This document shows, in pieces, positions 44,061 through 53,416 of a stretch of DNA of 64,000 nt. The notes under the pieces were generated by a model. It saw only the letters and a program-made list of their open reading frames with translations, did no database searches and was not told the DNA's origin. The stretch's first letter is position 1; each line of letters starts with the position of its first letter. Both the position numbers and the translations under genes were made by a program. This stretch comes from Ulvibacter antarcticus (GTDB lineage Bacteria; Bacteroidota; Bacteroidia; Flavobacteriales; Flavobacteriaceae), in assembly GCF_003688405.1 (NCBI RefSeq), contig NZ_REFC01000013.1, positions 186,001-250,000 on the forward strand. Direction: 5' to 3'.

Positions 44061-44800
44061 TGAATTCAAAAACAGCGATATTAGTCGATGACGAATTTAC
44101 TGCATTGAAGGGGCTTCAGCAGAAAGTTGAACAAATTTTCCCGGAAATAACCATTGTAGGTGCTTTTCAGAAGCCAAAAGAGGCACTCAAAGTAATAAAA
44201 CAAAAGAATCCTGACATCTTATTTCTGGATATACAAATGCCCGGAATGACTGGATTTGAGTTGCTTTCAGAGTTAGACGATCTTCACTTTCAAGTGATTT
44301 TTGTCACAGCCTACAACGAATACGCGTTAAAGGCTTTTAAACATTCGGCTGTCGATTATATTCTTAAGCCAGTTGATAATGACGAGTTAATACATGCAGT
44401 TTCCAAAGCGCTTGAAGTAATCAATCTAAAACAACAAAGTGAAAGCAATGCAAAATTGGTTCATATTTTGTCGGAAACCTTCACAGATACCAATAAAATA
44501 ATAGTTCCTACAGGGAAAGGACTTTCGTTTATTCCACAGCAGGAGGTCTTTCATATTGAAGGTTATGAGGGGTATACCAAATTTCATCTCACAAACAAGA
44601 GTGAAATTCTAAGTTCTTATAACTTGGGAAAATTCGAGAGATCGCTGAGTAAGATTTTCTTTAAATGTCACAAATCACATATCATCAATGTCGAAAAAGT
44701 TCGGAGCTTTGAAAATGAAGGCTACTTGGTATTGGAAAACGACTACAGAGTTCCAATTTCGAAAGCCAATAGAAAAGTTTTCCTCGATTTATTTAATTAG
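44060..44800 (+). CDS. LytTR-family response regulator
   Basis: The 246-residue protein has a receiver domain (acid pocket Asp10-Asp11, phospho-acceptor Asp57 in LFLDIQMPG, Thr in VTAYNEY, Lys in YILKPVD) and a LytTR DNA-binding domain (about 145-243, with FIPQQEVFHIEGYEGYTKFH and FKCHKSHIINVEKV). LytTR proteins bind pairs of 9-bp direct repeats separated by about 12 bp, which is a 21-bp period. That is the period seen at the curlin promoters, so it is the natural candidate regulator. It overlaps the kinase gene in TAATG. Confidence 0.94.
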   Translation: MNSKTAILVDDEFTALKGLQQKVEQIFPEITIVGAFQKPKEALKVIKQKNPDILFLDIQMPGMTGFELLSELDDLHFQVIFVTAYNEYALKAFKHSAVDYILKPVDNDELIHAVSKALEVINLKQQSESNAKLVHILSETFTDTNKIIVPTGKGLSFIPQQEVFHIEGYEGYTKFHLTNKSEILSSYNLGKFERSLSKIFFKCHKSHIINVEKVRSFENEGYLVLENDYRVPISKANRKVFLDLFN

Positions 44801-44815
44801 GAATTTTATGTCTTT

Positions 44816-46432
44816 TTAATAACGAACCTCGTTTTTCTTTTTTGCTTTTTTAACCACTTTTTTCTCATCTTTCCTTTTGTAGTTGCCTCCTAAATGCGGA
44901 CATTTTTGCTGCTGCTTTATACCATTATATGGTACCGGAACTTTGATATATGAGAAGGTCTCTGCTAAGGATTTTATAAGATGTTTGTCGCCAACAGTTA
45001 ATTCTACATCATCCATCGTAAACTGACTTGGGTGCTCGTAACCACAGGCGTGAGTCATTTCTAATAGTTCTTTTCTGAAATTTTTAAAATAGAAATTGGC
45101 TCTAACAGATTTGTCTTCAATATTAATACCGTTTTGTCTCCACTTATTTTGGGTTGCAACACCACTTGGACAGGTATTATTATGACAAACCTGAGCCTGT
45201 ATACAACCAATTGAAAGCATCGCTTCTCTTGCAACGTTGATAATGTCGGCTCCCATTGAAAAAGCCATTACAGCTCTAGCCGGAAATCCTAACTTACCAC
45301 TACCTATAAAGACAATTCTATCCGACAGCTTTTTCTGCTTAAATATTTTATATACTTCCGCAAAACCAAATAACCAAGGCAATGCAACATGATCGGCAAA
45401 ACTTGGAGGTGCAGCACCAGTTCCTCCTTCACCACCGTCTACCGTTATAAAATCGGGACCTTTTCCTGTCTCCACCATTAAATTGGCTAGTTTTTCCCAA
45501 TCTTCTAACTTCCCAACAGCCGATTTTATACCAACCGGTAATCCGGTGGCTTCGGCAATTTCCTCGACAAATTTTAAAAGCCCATCAACACCGTCGAATG
45601 CAGAATGAGTAGGCGGTGATAAAACATCTTTGCCAACGGGGACATGACGTATCGCCGCTATTTCAGGTGTTATTTTGGCAGCAGGTAAAACACCACCTTT
45701 TCCCGGTTTAGCTCCTTGTGATAATTTTACTTCAATAGCACGAATTTGCGGATTGTCTTGCACCAGTTGTATCATTTTCTCCATAGAAAAACCACCATCG
45801 TCATCGCGTACACCAAAATAACCTGTTCCGAAGTGAAACACTACATCGCTGCCCATTTTGTGGTAAGGAGACAAACCCCCTTCACCTGTATTATGATAGG
45901 CATGTGCCAGCTTACAACCTTTGTTCAGTGATTCTATTGCTCTCGCAGATAAAGAACCAAAACTCATGGCCGAAACATTTATTACAGAGGCAGGACGATA
46001 CGGTCTTCTACGTTTATTATATTCTCCCATTACTTTCGCAGAAGCCACAAAATATGGGTCTTTTGCGTTTGGATGTGTCAATTCAACCTTAAAAGGCAGC
46101 ATTGCATTATTAATAAATATATAATTTGGCTCATAGATATCTCTATCCGTACCAAATCCTTCATAGTTATTTTCATTCTTAGCGCTTGCGTAAATCCAAC
46201 CTCTTTCAATACGATTAAAAGGCAACTCTTCGCGATTGTTAGCTACTATATATTGTCTTAATTCGGGGCCTATACTCTCAAGCAAATACCTTAAATGCCC
46301 TATAATAGGGAAGTTGTGACTTATCGTGTGCCTCTTATTAAAGAACACATCCCGAATTGCAATAATTATCAATACAACTATTAACCATCCCCACCATGGC
46401 ACACTTCCAAGAAATTCCATTAATAAATCCAT
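44816..46432 (-). CDS. FMN-binding glutamate synthase family protein
   Basis: The 538-residue protein has one N-terminal membrane helix (PWWGWLIVVLIIIAIRDVFF) and a glutamate synthase FMN/Fe-S barrel: SFGSLSARAIESLNKG, the SQGAKPGKGG loop, DGGEGGTGAAP for FMN, and the Cys cluster IGCIQAQVCHNNTCPSGVATQ that holds a 3Fe-4S centre in GltB. It lacks the glutaminase and GXGXG domains, as in archaeal-type GltB-like proteins. The electron partner and true substrate are not clear. A Lys-rich tail ends the protein. It is convergent with the response regulator. Confidence 0.9.
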   Translation of the reverse strand: MDLLMEFLGSVPWWGWLIVVLIIIAIRDVFFNKRHTISHNFPIIGHLRYLLESIGPELRQYIVANNREELPFNRIERGWIYASAKNENNYEGFGTDRDIYEPNYIFINNAMLPFKVELTHPNAKDPYFVASAKVMGEYNKRRRPYRPASVINVSAMSFGSLSARAIESLNKGCKLAHAYHNTGEGGLSPYHKMGSDVVFHFGTGYFGVRDDDGGFSMEKMIQLVQDNPQIRAIEVKLSQGAKPGKGGVLPAAKITPEIAAIRHVPVGKDVLSPPTHSAFDGVDGLLKFVEEIAEATGLPVGIKSAVGKLEDWEKLANLMVETGKGPDFITVDGGEGGTGAAPPSFADHVALPWLFGFAEVYKIFKQKKLSDRIVFIGSGKLGFPARAVMAFSMGADIINVAREAMLSIGCIQAQVCHNNTCPSGVATQNKWRQNGINIEDKSVRANFYFKNFRKELLEMTHACGYEHPSQFTMDDVELTVGDKHLIKSLAETFSYIKVPVPYNGIKQQQKCPHLGGNYKRKDEKKVVKKAKKKNEVRY

Positions 46433-46526
46433 ATATATTTAAAGTATTAATTTTTATATGTTTAAAATTTTAATTTTCAAGTGGAAAAAAATCTTTTATA
46501 ATTTCTGAAGAATACTTTGGTAGTAT

Positions 46527-47810
46527 CTAATTTGCGTTTAAGTAATCAATCGCTAGCTGGCTCATCGTTTTAACTCCCAATAACATTCCACTGTCTTCAA
46601 TTTGAAAATCGGCAGTGTGATGTGGATAAGGTGTTGTATTTCCGGGTGTCATACCTCCAAGAAAAAAATAAAAACCGGGAATCAATTCCTGAAAATATGA
46701 AAAGTCTTCACCACCGGTAGAGGCTTTCATGACAATTACATTTTCTTCTCCGGCTATGTTCTGAAGAGTAGGAAGCATTTGCTCAGTGAGAGCGGGGTCG
46801 TTATAAGTTACAACAGTATTATTCTGCCATTCAATTTCGGCAGTCCCGCCATAGGCTTTCGCTAAATCCGAAGCCATTTCCGTCATGCGAGTCATAATGT
46901 GAGTTCGCATAAAGGGATCCAATGTTCTTACAGTTCCAATCATTTCCGCGCTTTCCGGGATAATATTAAATCGAACTCCACTGGTGATTTTTCCAACTGT
47001 AATAACGGCAGGTTCATTTACCAGATTAGCTTCACGACTAATGATAGTTTGAAATCCGTCGATTATTTTTGCAGAGATCAAAATAGGATCCACACCTGTC
47101 CAAGGAGCAGATCCATGAGTTCCTTTTCCCTTTACGGTTACCACAAAGCGTTCTACTGCGGCCATGGTTCCTCCCGATTTATAACGAATGTCACCAACAG
47201 GCGTTCCGGAATTTATATGAAGTCCGAAAATAACATCCACATCCGGGTTTTTCAAAACTCCTTCTTTGATCATCAATTTAGCACCACCTTCTTCCCCCGG
47301 AGGTGGGCCTTCTTCTGCAGGTTGGAAAATAAATTTTACGGTGCCCTTAAGTAAATCTTTATGTTTCGAAAGCACTTCGGCCACACCCATTAATATAGAA
47401 ATGTGAGTATCATGTCCACAAGCATGCATAACTCCTGTTTCTTCATCAAGGAAGGTGGTTCTAACCTCACTTTTATACGGTAAATCGTTTCGTTCTGTTA
47501 CCGGTAACCCATCAATATCTGCTCTTAATGCTACAACTTTGCCCGGCTTATTGCCCTTTAAAATTCCAACAACACCGGTTATTCCTACGCCAGTTTTAAC
47601 TTCCATTCCAAGCGACTTCAAATGAGCTGCTATTTTTGCAGCTGTTTTGAACTCCCTGTTAGATAGCTCCGGATTCTGGTGAAAATAATGACGCCATTCT
47701 ATTACCTGTGGTTCTATGGCTTCAATATCTTTAAGCAGCGTGGCATCCATTTGAGCAAAATTTGAAAAACTAATAAAAAGGAGAATTACAGAAAAAAAAG
47801 CAGTTTTCAT
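46527..47810 (-). CDS. Exported M20 family amidohydrolase
   Basis: The 427-residue protein has a signal peptide (MKTAFFSVILLFISFSNFAQ) and an M20D amidohydrolase fold like IAA-amino-acid hydrolases and carboxypeptidases of the AmhX/HipO group. Metal-site motifs are MHACGHDTHISILMG and FQPAEEGPPP, with a late His in YPHHTADFQ. A dimerisation domain is in the middle (GTHGSAPWTGVDPI). It should hydrolyse N-acyl amino acids or peptides in the periplasm. No operon partner is evident. Confidence 0.92.
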   Translation of the reverse strand: MKTAFFSVILLFISFSNFAQMDATLLKDIEAIEPQVIEWRHYFHQNPELSNREFKTAAKIAAHLKSLGMEVKTGVGITGVVGILKGNKPGKVVALRADIDGLPVTERNDLPYKSEVRTTFLDEETGVMHACGHDTHISILMGVAEVLSKHKDLLKGTVKFIFQPAEEGPPPGEEGGAKLMIKEGVLKNPDVDVIFGLHINSGTPVGDIRYKSGGTMAAVERFVVTVKGKGTHGSAPWTGVDPILISAKIIDGFQTIISREANLVNEPAVITVGKITSGVRFNIIPESAEMIGTVRTLDPFMRTHIMTRMTEMASDLAKAYGGTAEIEWQNNTVVTYNDPALTEQMLPTLQNIAGEENVIVMKASTGGEDFSYFQELIPGFYFFLGGMTPGNTTPYPHHTADFQIEDSGMLLGVKTMSQLAIDYLNAN

Positions 47811-48050
47811 AAAGTAAATGTTTCAGTTAGAACAGTAGTGCTTATATATAGTTTAGTAAATACAATGCATCGATTCAAAAGCGTTCTCGTACAAGGAAGT
47901 ATTAGTGTAGCTAAAGATATTAAATTTCAGATGAAACGAAATGATTGATACTGTTTATAAATTCTGAAAGTTCTTCGGCTTGATTAAGCCTATTTTACTT
48001 AATTTCACACTCTCAGAATTACTTCAGAAAAAAATCAGAAATCCAAGAAA

Positions 48051-50378
48051 TTGCAGAACTATTTAGAACAGTTAAATGATGCGCAGCGTGCTCCGGTATT
48101 ACAGAAGGACGGGGCGATGATTGTAATTGCAGGTGCGGGCTCCGGAAAGACCAGAGTGTTGACCTTCCGAATTGCGTATCTCATGTCCCTTGGGGTAGAT
48201 CCCTTTAGCATTCTTGCTTTAACCTTTACTAATAAGGCGGCACGGGAAATGAAAAAACGTATTGCGCAGATCGTTGGTAATAGCGAAGCAAAGAATCTAT
48301 GGATGGGAACTTTTCATAGTGTTTTCGCTAAAATTCTAAGATTTGAAGCCGACAAATTGGGATATCCTTCCAATTTTACCATTTATGATACACAAGATTC
48401 TCAGAGCGTTATTCGAGCCATTATTAAGGACATGCATCTCGATAAGGATATCTACAAATACAAACAAGTGTATTCGCGGATTTCCTCTTATAAGAATAGT
48501 CTTATTACAGTAAAAGCGTATTTCAGTAATCCGGATTTGACGGAGGCAGATGCCATGGCAAAAATTCCCAGACTCGGAGAAATTTATAAAGCCTATGTAG
48601 AACGCTGTTTTAAGGCGGGTGCCATGGATTTTGATGATTTATTACTGAAAACAAATGAGTTGCTTACACGTTTTCCTGAAGTACTCGCCAAATATCAAAA
48701 TCGTTTCCGGTATATACTAGTAGATGAGTATCAGGATACAAATCATAGTCAGTACTTGATTGTAAAAGCGTTGAGTGATAAGTTTCAGAACATTTGTGTA
48801 GTAGGAGATGATGCCCAAAGTATTTATGCTTTCCGGGGAGCGAATATTAATAACATTCTCAACTTTCAGAAGGATTATGATGGTGTGAAAGTATTTCGAT
48901 TAGAGCAGAATTATCGTTCTACGAAGAATATTGTGAATGCGGCGAACAGTATCATTGAAAAGAATAAAACCCGACTTGACAAGGTTGTTTGGACGGCAAA
49001 TGACGAAGGTGCTAAGATCAAGGTAAACCGTACCATGACAGACGGGGATGAGGGACGGTTTGTTGCGAGCAATATTTTTGAAACCAAAATGAACGAGCAG
49101 GCACAGAATGGCGATTTTGCTATTTTGTACCGTACAAATGCGCAATCACGTGCCATGGAAGACGCTCTTCGGAAGAAGGACATTCCATATAGAATCTACG
49201 GCGGATTAAGTTTCTACCAGCGAAAAGAGATCAAAGATGTATTGTCGTATCTACGACTGATTTTAAATCCGAAGGATGAGGAAGCATTAAAACGAGTCAT
49301 CAATTATCCGGCTCGCGGAATTGGAAGTACGACCATCGATAAAATCATTGTAGCTGCCAATCATTATGGACGTTCTATGTTTGAGGTGATGCAGAACATC
49401 GATAAGATTGATTTGAAAATTAATAGTGGTACAAAAACTAAGCTTCAGAATTTTACGATGCTGATAGAGAGTTTTAGAGTGACCAATGAAGCTTCAGATG
49501 CTTTTCAAATCACCGAGTATGTCTCTAAAAAAACCGGATTGGTTCAGGAATTAAAGAAAGATGGTACTCCTGAAGGAATAGCAAGAATTGAAAATATAGA
49601 GGAACTCCTTAACGGGATGCGGGACTTTGTGGAAGAACAAAAAGAACTGGCAGATGCCAACGGTTCTTTAGCTGAATTTATGGAAGACGTTGCTTTGGCG
49701 ACAGATCTGGATAACGAAAAGGGCGATGAAGATAGAGTAGCATTGATGACTGTTCACTTGGCAAAAGGACTCGAATTTCCGTATGTGTATGTAGTAGGAA
49801 TGGAAGAAGATCTTTTCCCTAGCGGGATGAGTATGAGCACGCGAAGTGAACTGGAGGAAGAGCGAAGATTGTTTTACGTGGCATTGACCAGGGCCGAAAA
49901 GCAGGCCTATTTAACCTATACGCAATCCAGATATCGCTGGGGGAAATTGATCGATGCGGAACCTAGTCGTTTTATTGAAGAGATCGACGCTTCATATTTG
50001 GAGTATTTAACACCAATTACCGAGCATCGTTATAAACCGCTTCTGGACGCCGATATTTTTGATGAGGTGGATAAGAGCAAATTGCGAATGCGAAAGCCGG
50101 TTGCAGGTAACGCTCCAACAGCTTCAAAAAGCTCTACGGAGGATCAATTGCGCAAGCTTCGAAGATTGAAACCGGTAACTAGTGATACTGATAAGAATTT
50201 TAGTGCCGAGGAGGCCAACTTAAAAGTTGGAACTTTGGTGGAGCATGTTCGCTTCGGAAAAGGGCGCATTTCCAAAATCGAGGGAATAGGAGCCGATACT
50301 AAGGCCGAAATCAACTTTGAGAACGGAGGCCTGAAAAAATTGTTATTGCGATTTGCCAAGTTGAATGTATTGGAGTAA
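48051..50378 (+). CDS. uvrD: UvrD/PcrA-type DNA helicase
   Basis: The 775-residue superfamily 1A 3'-5' helicase of nucleotide-excision and mismatch repair has Walker A AGAGSGKT (27-34), LALTFTNKAAREM, the DEYQDT box, QSIYAFRGA, LEQNYRST, VALMTVHLAKGLEFPYV and LFYVALTRAEK. The C-terminus has the PcrA-like basic tail (VEHVRFGKGRISKIEG). The start is a TTG at 48051. No ATG lies upstream in frame, the first internal ATG would remove the Q-motif (LNDAQRAPV), and the TTG gives the usual MQNYLEQLN start. Confidence 0.95.
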   Translation: MQNYLEQLNDAQRAPVLQKDGAMIVIAGAGSGKTRVLTFRIAYLMSLGVDPFSILALTFTNKAAREMKKRIAQIVGNSEAKNLWMGTFHSVFAKILRFEADKLGYPSNFTIYDTQDSQSVIRAIIKDMHLDKDIYKYKQVYSRISSYKNSLITVKAYFSNPDLTEADAMAKIPRLGEIYKAYVERCFKAGAMDFDDLLLKTNELLTRFPEVLAKYQNRFRYILVDEYQDTNHSQYLIVKALSDKFQNICVVGDDAQSIYAFRGANINNILNFQKDYDGVKVFRLEQNYRSTKNIVNAANSIIEKNKTRLDKVVWTANDEGAKIKVNRTMTDGDEGRFVASNIFETKMNEQAQNGDFAILYRTNAQSRAMEDALRKKDIPYRIYGGLSFYQRKEIKDVLSYLRLILNPKDEEALKRVINYPARGIGSTTIDKIIVAANHYGRSMFEVMQNIDKIDLKINSGTKTKLQNFTMLIESFRVTNEASDAFQITEYVSKKTGLVQELKKDGTPEGIARIENIEELLNGMRDFVEEQKELADANGSLAEFMEDVALATDLDNEKGDEDRVALMTVHLAKGLEFPYVYVVGMEEDLFPSGMSMSTRSELEEERRLFYVALTRAEKQAYLTYTQSRYRWGKLIDAEPSRFIEEIDASYLEYLTPITEHRYKPLLDADIFDEVDKSKLRMRKPVAGNAPTASKSSTEDQLRKLRRLKPVTSDTDKNFSAEEANLKVGTLVEHVRFGKGRISKIEGIGADTKAEINFENGGLKKLLLRFAKLNVLE

Positions 50379-50381
50379 CAA

Positions 50382-51347
50382 TTACTTCACCATCCAAACA
50401 GAATTTACATTTCCTTTTCCATCATCTTCTCGTACAGGATTATCGGGATCCAAAATCCAAACCCCATCCACAATATATTTATAGTGATGTTTTCCCGCGG
50501 GAAGAAGTAAACCGCATTCCCAACCGGTGAACGATTGTGACATTTCCTGAGCATTTTCATTCCAATCGTTAAAAGATCCGGCCAGTGTTACTTTTTTAGC
50601 ATTTTCATAGCCGTTAAGAATAAAAGTGGTAGGTGCTAAAATGCTAATCACCGAATTGTAACCTGAATATTCGTTTCTGCGTTTGCTAGGATTGTTAGGA
50701 TCTTCAATCCATTTACCATCCACAATGTATTTGTATTCGTACTCTCCTGGCTTCATTTGAAGGGTAAGTTCAAAACCGAAATCCGTACTTTTCATTCTAA
50801 ATAGATGTTCATCCCATTTATTAAAAGAGCCGCTTAAAACAACGTTTTTGGCATCCTTAAAACCCTTAAGTTTAAATGTGATATTTCCAGAATCATTTGG
50901 AAAAGCAGTGTACATCTGTAAATTATATACATTTAGTTCTAAACCGTTCTTTAAGGCTTTAATAACGTTGGGGTCTCTTTTTGAAGGTTCAGCCCAATAA
51001 TTATTATTCACAACAAATTTAAATTCCCAAGTAAATTCATCATTGAAATCGCTCAGTTTTTTTCGAAGTTCGTAGCGATCGGCATCTATCTTTTTCATAT
51101 ACCAGTCATTCATCGACCAATTGTTGAAATTCCCTGAAACCACTACATTCTCAATATCGATATCGTCAAAATCAATTCTCTTGGAGGTCTTTTCCTTAGT
51201 AGCTTTTTTATATTCGTTTCTGTGGAAACTAAATACAATTTCATCACCCTCAATTCTATATCCTTTTGGGGTATCAGTTTGTGCATTACTCCCCATAAAC
51301 GAGAGAATAAAGATTATAAAAACGATATAAAGATTACTTTTACTCAT
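50382..51347 (-). CDS. Exported protein with three CBM48-like domains
   Basis: The 321-residue protein has a signal peptide (cut near NAQ, residue 23) and three tandem Ig-like glycogen-binding (CBM48/AMPK-beta type) domains: about 65-130 (VVVSGNFNNWSMNDWYMKK), 150-225 (VVLSGSFNKWDEHLFRMKS, then YEYKYIVDGKWIEDP) and 240-321 (VTLAGSFNDWNENAQEM, then HHYKYIVDGVWILDP). The tryptophans that bind sugar are conserved. No catalytic domain is attached. It probably binds alpha-glucan or a protein partner outside the cytoplasm. Its start overlaps the end of the upstream protease-like gene by four bases. Confidence 0.88.
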   Translation of the reverse strand: MSKSNLYIVFIIFILSFMGSNAQTDTPKGYRIEGDEIVFSFHRNEYKKATKEKTSKRIDFDDIDIENVVVSGNFNNWSMNDWYMKKIDADRYELRKKLSDFNDEFTWEFKFVVNNNYWAEPSKRDPNVIKALKNGLELNVYNLQMYTAFPNDSGNITFKLKGFKDAKNVVLSGSFNKWDEHLFRMKSTDFGFELTLQMKPGEYEYKYIVDGKWIEDPNNPSKRRNEYSGYNSVISILAPTTFILNGYENAKKVTLAGSFNDWNENAQEMSQSFTGWECGLLLPAGKHHYKYIVDGVWILDPDNPVREDDGKGNVNSVWMVK

Positions 51348-52324
51348 TGTCTGTTAAGTGGGTAATTGATAAAGAAAAGTTTTTCTTTTTGATAGTTAAT
51401 AATAGTTCTTTTTTGCTGAAAAAACTCATACCCCAACACGCCATCTAAATTTGTTCCAAAAGCTTCATTCATCTTGTTTAAATTTGTTAAAACCGTGTTC
51501 ATAGGACCGAAATAAACATTTTCACTAAGTTTTACACCAAACAATCTACCAGTGATCACTTCAATTTTTTTATTACTGGCACCGGTTAATAATATTCTTC
51601 CCTTCGGAAAAAAGGATCTAATTACTTTCTTGTTAATTCGTTTGTTTAATTGGTTGAATTCCGCTGCACTATCAAGTCCAAAGTTAACAGTTATATCATT
51701 TACCATCGCTTTAAGGGTTATGGTATGACCGTTTAATTTAAAAGGAATGCTATCCGTTATTTTTTCTGAATACACTTTTTTATCATACTTATTACCATAC
51801 TTATCGACCTTAGTCAAGGTAATCTGGTTTAAGTGAAGGTCGATAAAAACTTCATAATCTTTTAATATTGAAAATCCGATGATTCCCAATAAATGTATTT
51901 TTTTGCTTTTTTCAATATGGGATAGATCAATAATTTCTGAATGTGCATTTTTAAGTACGAAATCATGCAATAGAAACTCTTGAAGTTTTCGCTCTTTTAC
52001 ATTATCAATAATATCGATAACGCCTGAAGCTTGTTTGGTTGGTGTTAGAAAAGGATATTCTGAAGGGAAATGAACTTCATTTAAAAGCAAGGCTTCAGAA
52101 CCAGTATCTATAATAAAGTCACCTTTCTGATTTAATAAGGCCGCTTCCACTACAATAAGTCGATCTACAAGTTTAAATGGAATTCTAGCAGTATACTCAT
52201 TTAGTATTTCTGCTTCAGTAAAAACAATGCTTCCGTCATCAAAATACGGAATAACAGGCTTGATTCCAGCTCGAAGTGAACTATGAAGTAAAATAAATGC
52301 TATAACCATTATAAATCTACTCAT
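51344..52324 (-). CDS. Retropepsin-like aspartyl protease, exported
   Basis: The 326-residue protein has a signal peptide (MSRFIMVIAFILLHSSLRAG) and two half-domains. The first has an aspartyl protease motif FIIDTGSEALLL (Asp73-Thr-Gly) and LLGIIGFSILKDYEVFID. The second has VNFGLDSAAEFNQL, where Asp-Ser-Ala replaces the second DTG, and later LDGVLGYEFF. Pepsin-like proteases use two Asp-Thr/Ser-Gly loops, so activity is plausible but not certain. It is co-transcribed with the CBM48 protein (overlap ATGA). Confidence 0.82.
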   Translation of the reverse strand: MSRFIMVIAFILLHSSLRAGIKPVIPYFDDGSIVFTEAEILNEYTARIPFKLVDRLIVVEAALLNQKGDFIIDTGSEALLLNEVHFPSEYPFLTPTKQASGVIDIIDNVKERKLQEFLLHDFVLKNAHSEIIDLSHIEKSKKIHLLGIIGFSILKDYEVFIDLHLNQITLTKVDKYGNKYDKKVYSEKITDSIPFKLNGHTITLKAMVNDITVNFGLDSAAEFNQLNKRINKKVIRSFFPKGRILLTGASNKKIEVITGRLFGVKLSENVYFGPMNTVLTNLNKMNEAFGTNLDGVLGYEFFQQKRTIINYQKEKLFFINYPLNRQ

Positions 52325-52422
52325 AATTAATAGACTCTTAAAGTTGCCTTAAGTTACACAATATTTTGGAGTGGCAACCATAGCTTGTCATTCTATGTAA
52401 TTAAAGTAATATATTTATAGTT

Positions 52423-52890
52423 ATGGAAATGCTAACCACCGAAAAACTTTCCGAAGTACAAAAAACAGAACTTTTCCAGCTCTGGAATAAAGAATATCCG
52501 CAGAATTTGTCTCTTCACGATATTGCGAGCCTAGAAAAGTACCTTGATAGTCTTTCGGATCCCTTTTACACACTTTTAATTAATAAAGAAGGGCAAATAC
52601 AAGCTTGGTTTGCAGATTTTAACAGGGACGACGCCAGATGGTTTGCCATGATAATCGATTCTCAATTACAAGGAAAGGGCAATGGAACAATGCTAATTGA
52701 AGATGCCAAAAAAAGACAATCGGCGCTCAATGGATGGGTAATCGATGATGAAAATTATAAGAAATCCGACAACACCTTTTACCGATCACCTCTGGGTTTT
52801 TACAAGAAGAATGGTTTTAAGGTTACTAGAGATACGAGGCTAGAGTTGGAAAAATTTTCGGCGGTGAAAATAGTTTGGAAAAGTAACTAA
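52423..52890 (+). CDS. GNAT family N-acetyltransferase
   Basis: The 155-residue protein has GNAT features: the beta4 strand WFAMIIDSQ, the acetyl-CoA pyrophosphate loop QGKGNGTML (Q/R-x-x-G-x-G/A) and the late motif YRSPLGFYKKNGFK. The acetylated substrate is unknown. It is convergent with, and one base from, the HsdR-N gene. Confidence 0.85.
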   Translation: MEMLTTEKLSEVQKTELFQLWNKEYPQNLSLHDIASLEKYLDSLSDPFYTLLINKEGQIQAWFADFNRDDARWFAMIIDSQLQGKGNGTMLIEDAKKRQSALNGWVIDDENYKKSDNTFYRSPLGFYKKNGFKVTRDTRLELEKFSAVKIVWKSN

Positions 52891-52891
52891 G

Positions 52892-53344
52892 TCAGTTGCT
52901 ACTTCCATAAAAAGGGATATCCTTCAGAAAAACATACTTTTCTGCTTCAAAATCCATCTGACAATAATAGTGTTCTAAGCCATTGGTAACCATTAAATAG
53001 CTTGCATCGAGGACCAGATTGTAACGAGCAATCTGATCGAAAGTGGTTTGGTCTATATTAATCTTCGGAGCCTTACATTCAATGATAAGATGAATACTTC
53101 CATCACTGTTAAAAACAACGATATCGTAGCGTTTTGTGGTGTTGTGAAGCTTCAGTTGTTTTTCTACGTTTATATGAGAAATGGGATAATTCTTTTCTGA
53201 AATCAGGAAGTTTACTACATGTTGGCGCACCCATTCTTCCGGCGTGAGAACCACAAACTTTTTTCGGATCACATCAAAGATCAATGGTTTGTTTTCGTTA
53301 CTTTTGAAACGAAATTGATATTCCGGGAAGTTGAGTATCTGCAT
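52892..53344 (-). CDS. HsdR N-terminal-type nuclease domain protein
   Basis: The 150-residue protein has the PD-(D/E)XK-like fold of the type I restriction HsdR N-terminal domain. The nuclease signature is RYDIVVFNSDGSIHLIIECKAP, with the catalytic Asp and the Glu-x-Lys. No helicase domain and no hsdM or hsdS is nearby, so it is a stand-alone housekeeping-type protein, as seen across Bacteroidetes, and not a restriction system. The likely role is in DNA metabolism. It is divergent from holA. Confidence 0.85.
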   Translation of the reverse strand: MQILNFPEYQFRFKSNENKPLIFDVIRKKFVVLTPEEWVRQHVVNFLISEKNYPISHINVEKQLKLHNTTKRYDIVVFNSDGSIHLIIECKAPKINIDQTTFDQIARYNLVLDASYLMVTNGLEHYYCQMDFEAEKYVFLKDIPFYGSSN

Positions 53345-53416
53345 AGCACAAAGTAACAGTTTCCGAAGGAAATAACATCTAAATCCAATCAGGAAAAGTA
53401 AAATTCCAATACATAA

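Noticed and set aside
52892-53344. Possible type I restriction system
   Set aside because: Only the HsdR N-terminal-type domain is present. Neighbours are GNAT and holA, and no methylase or specificity gene is nearby.
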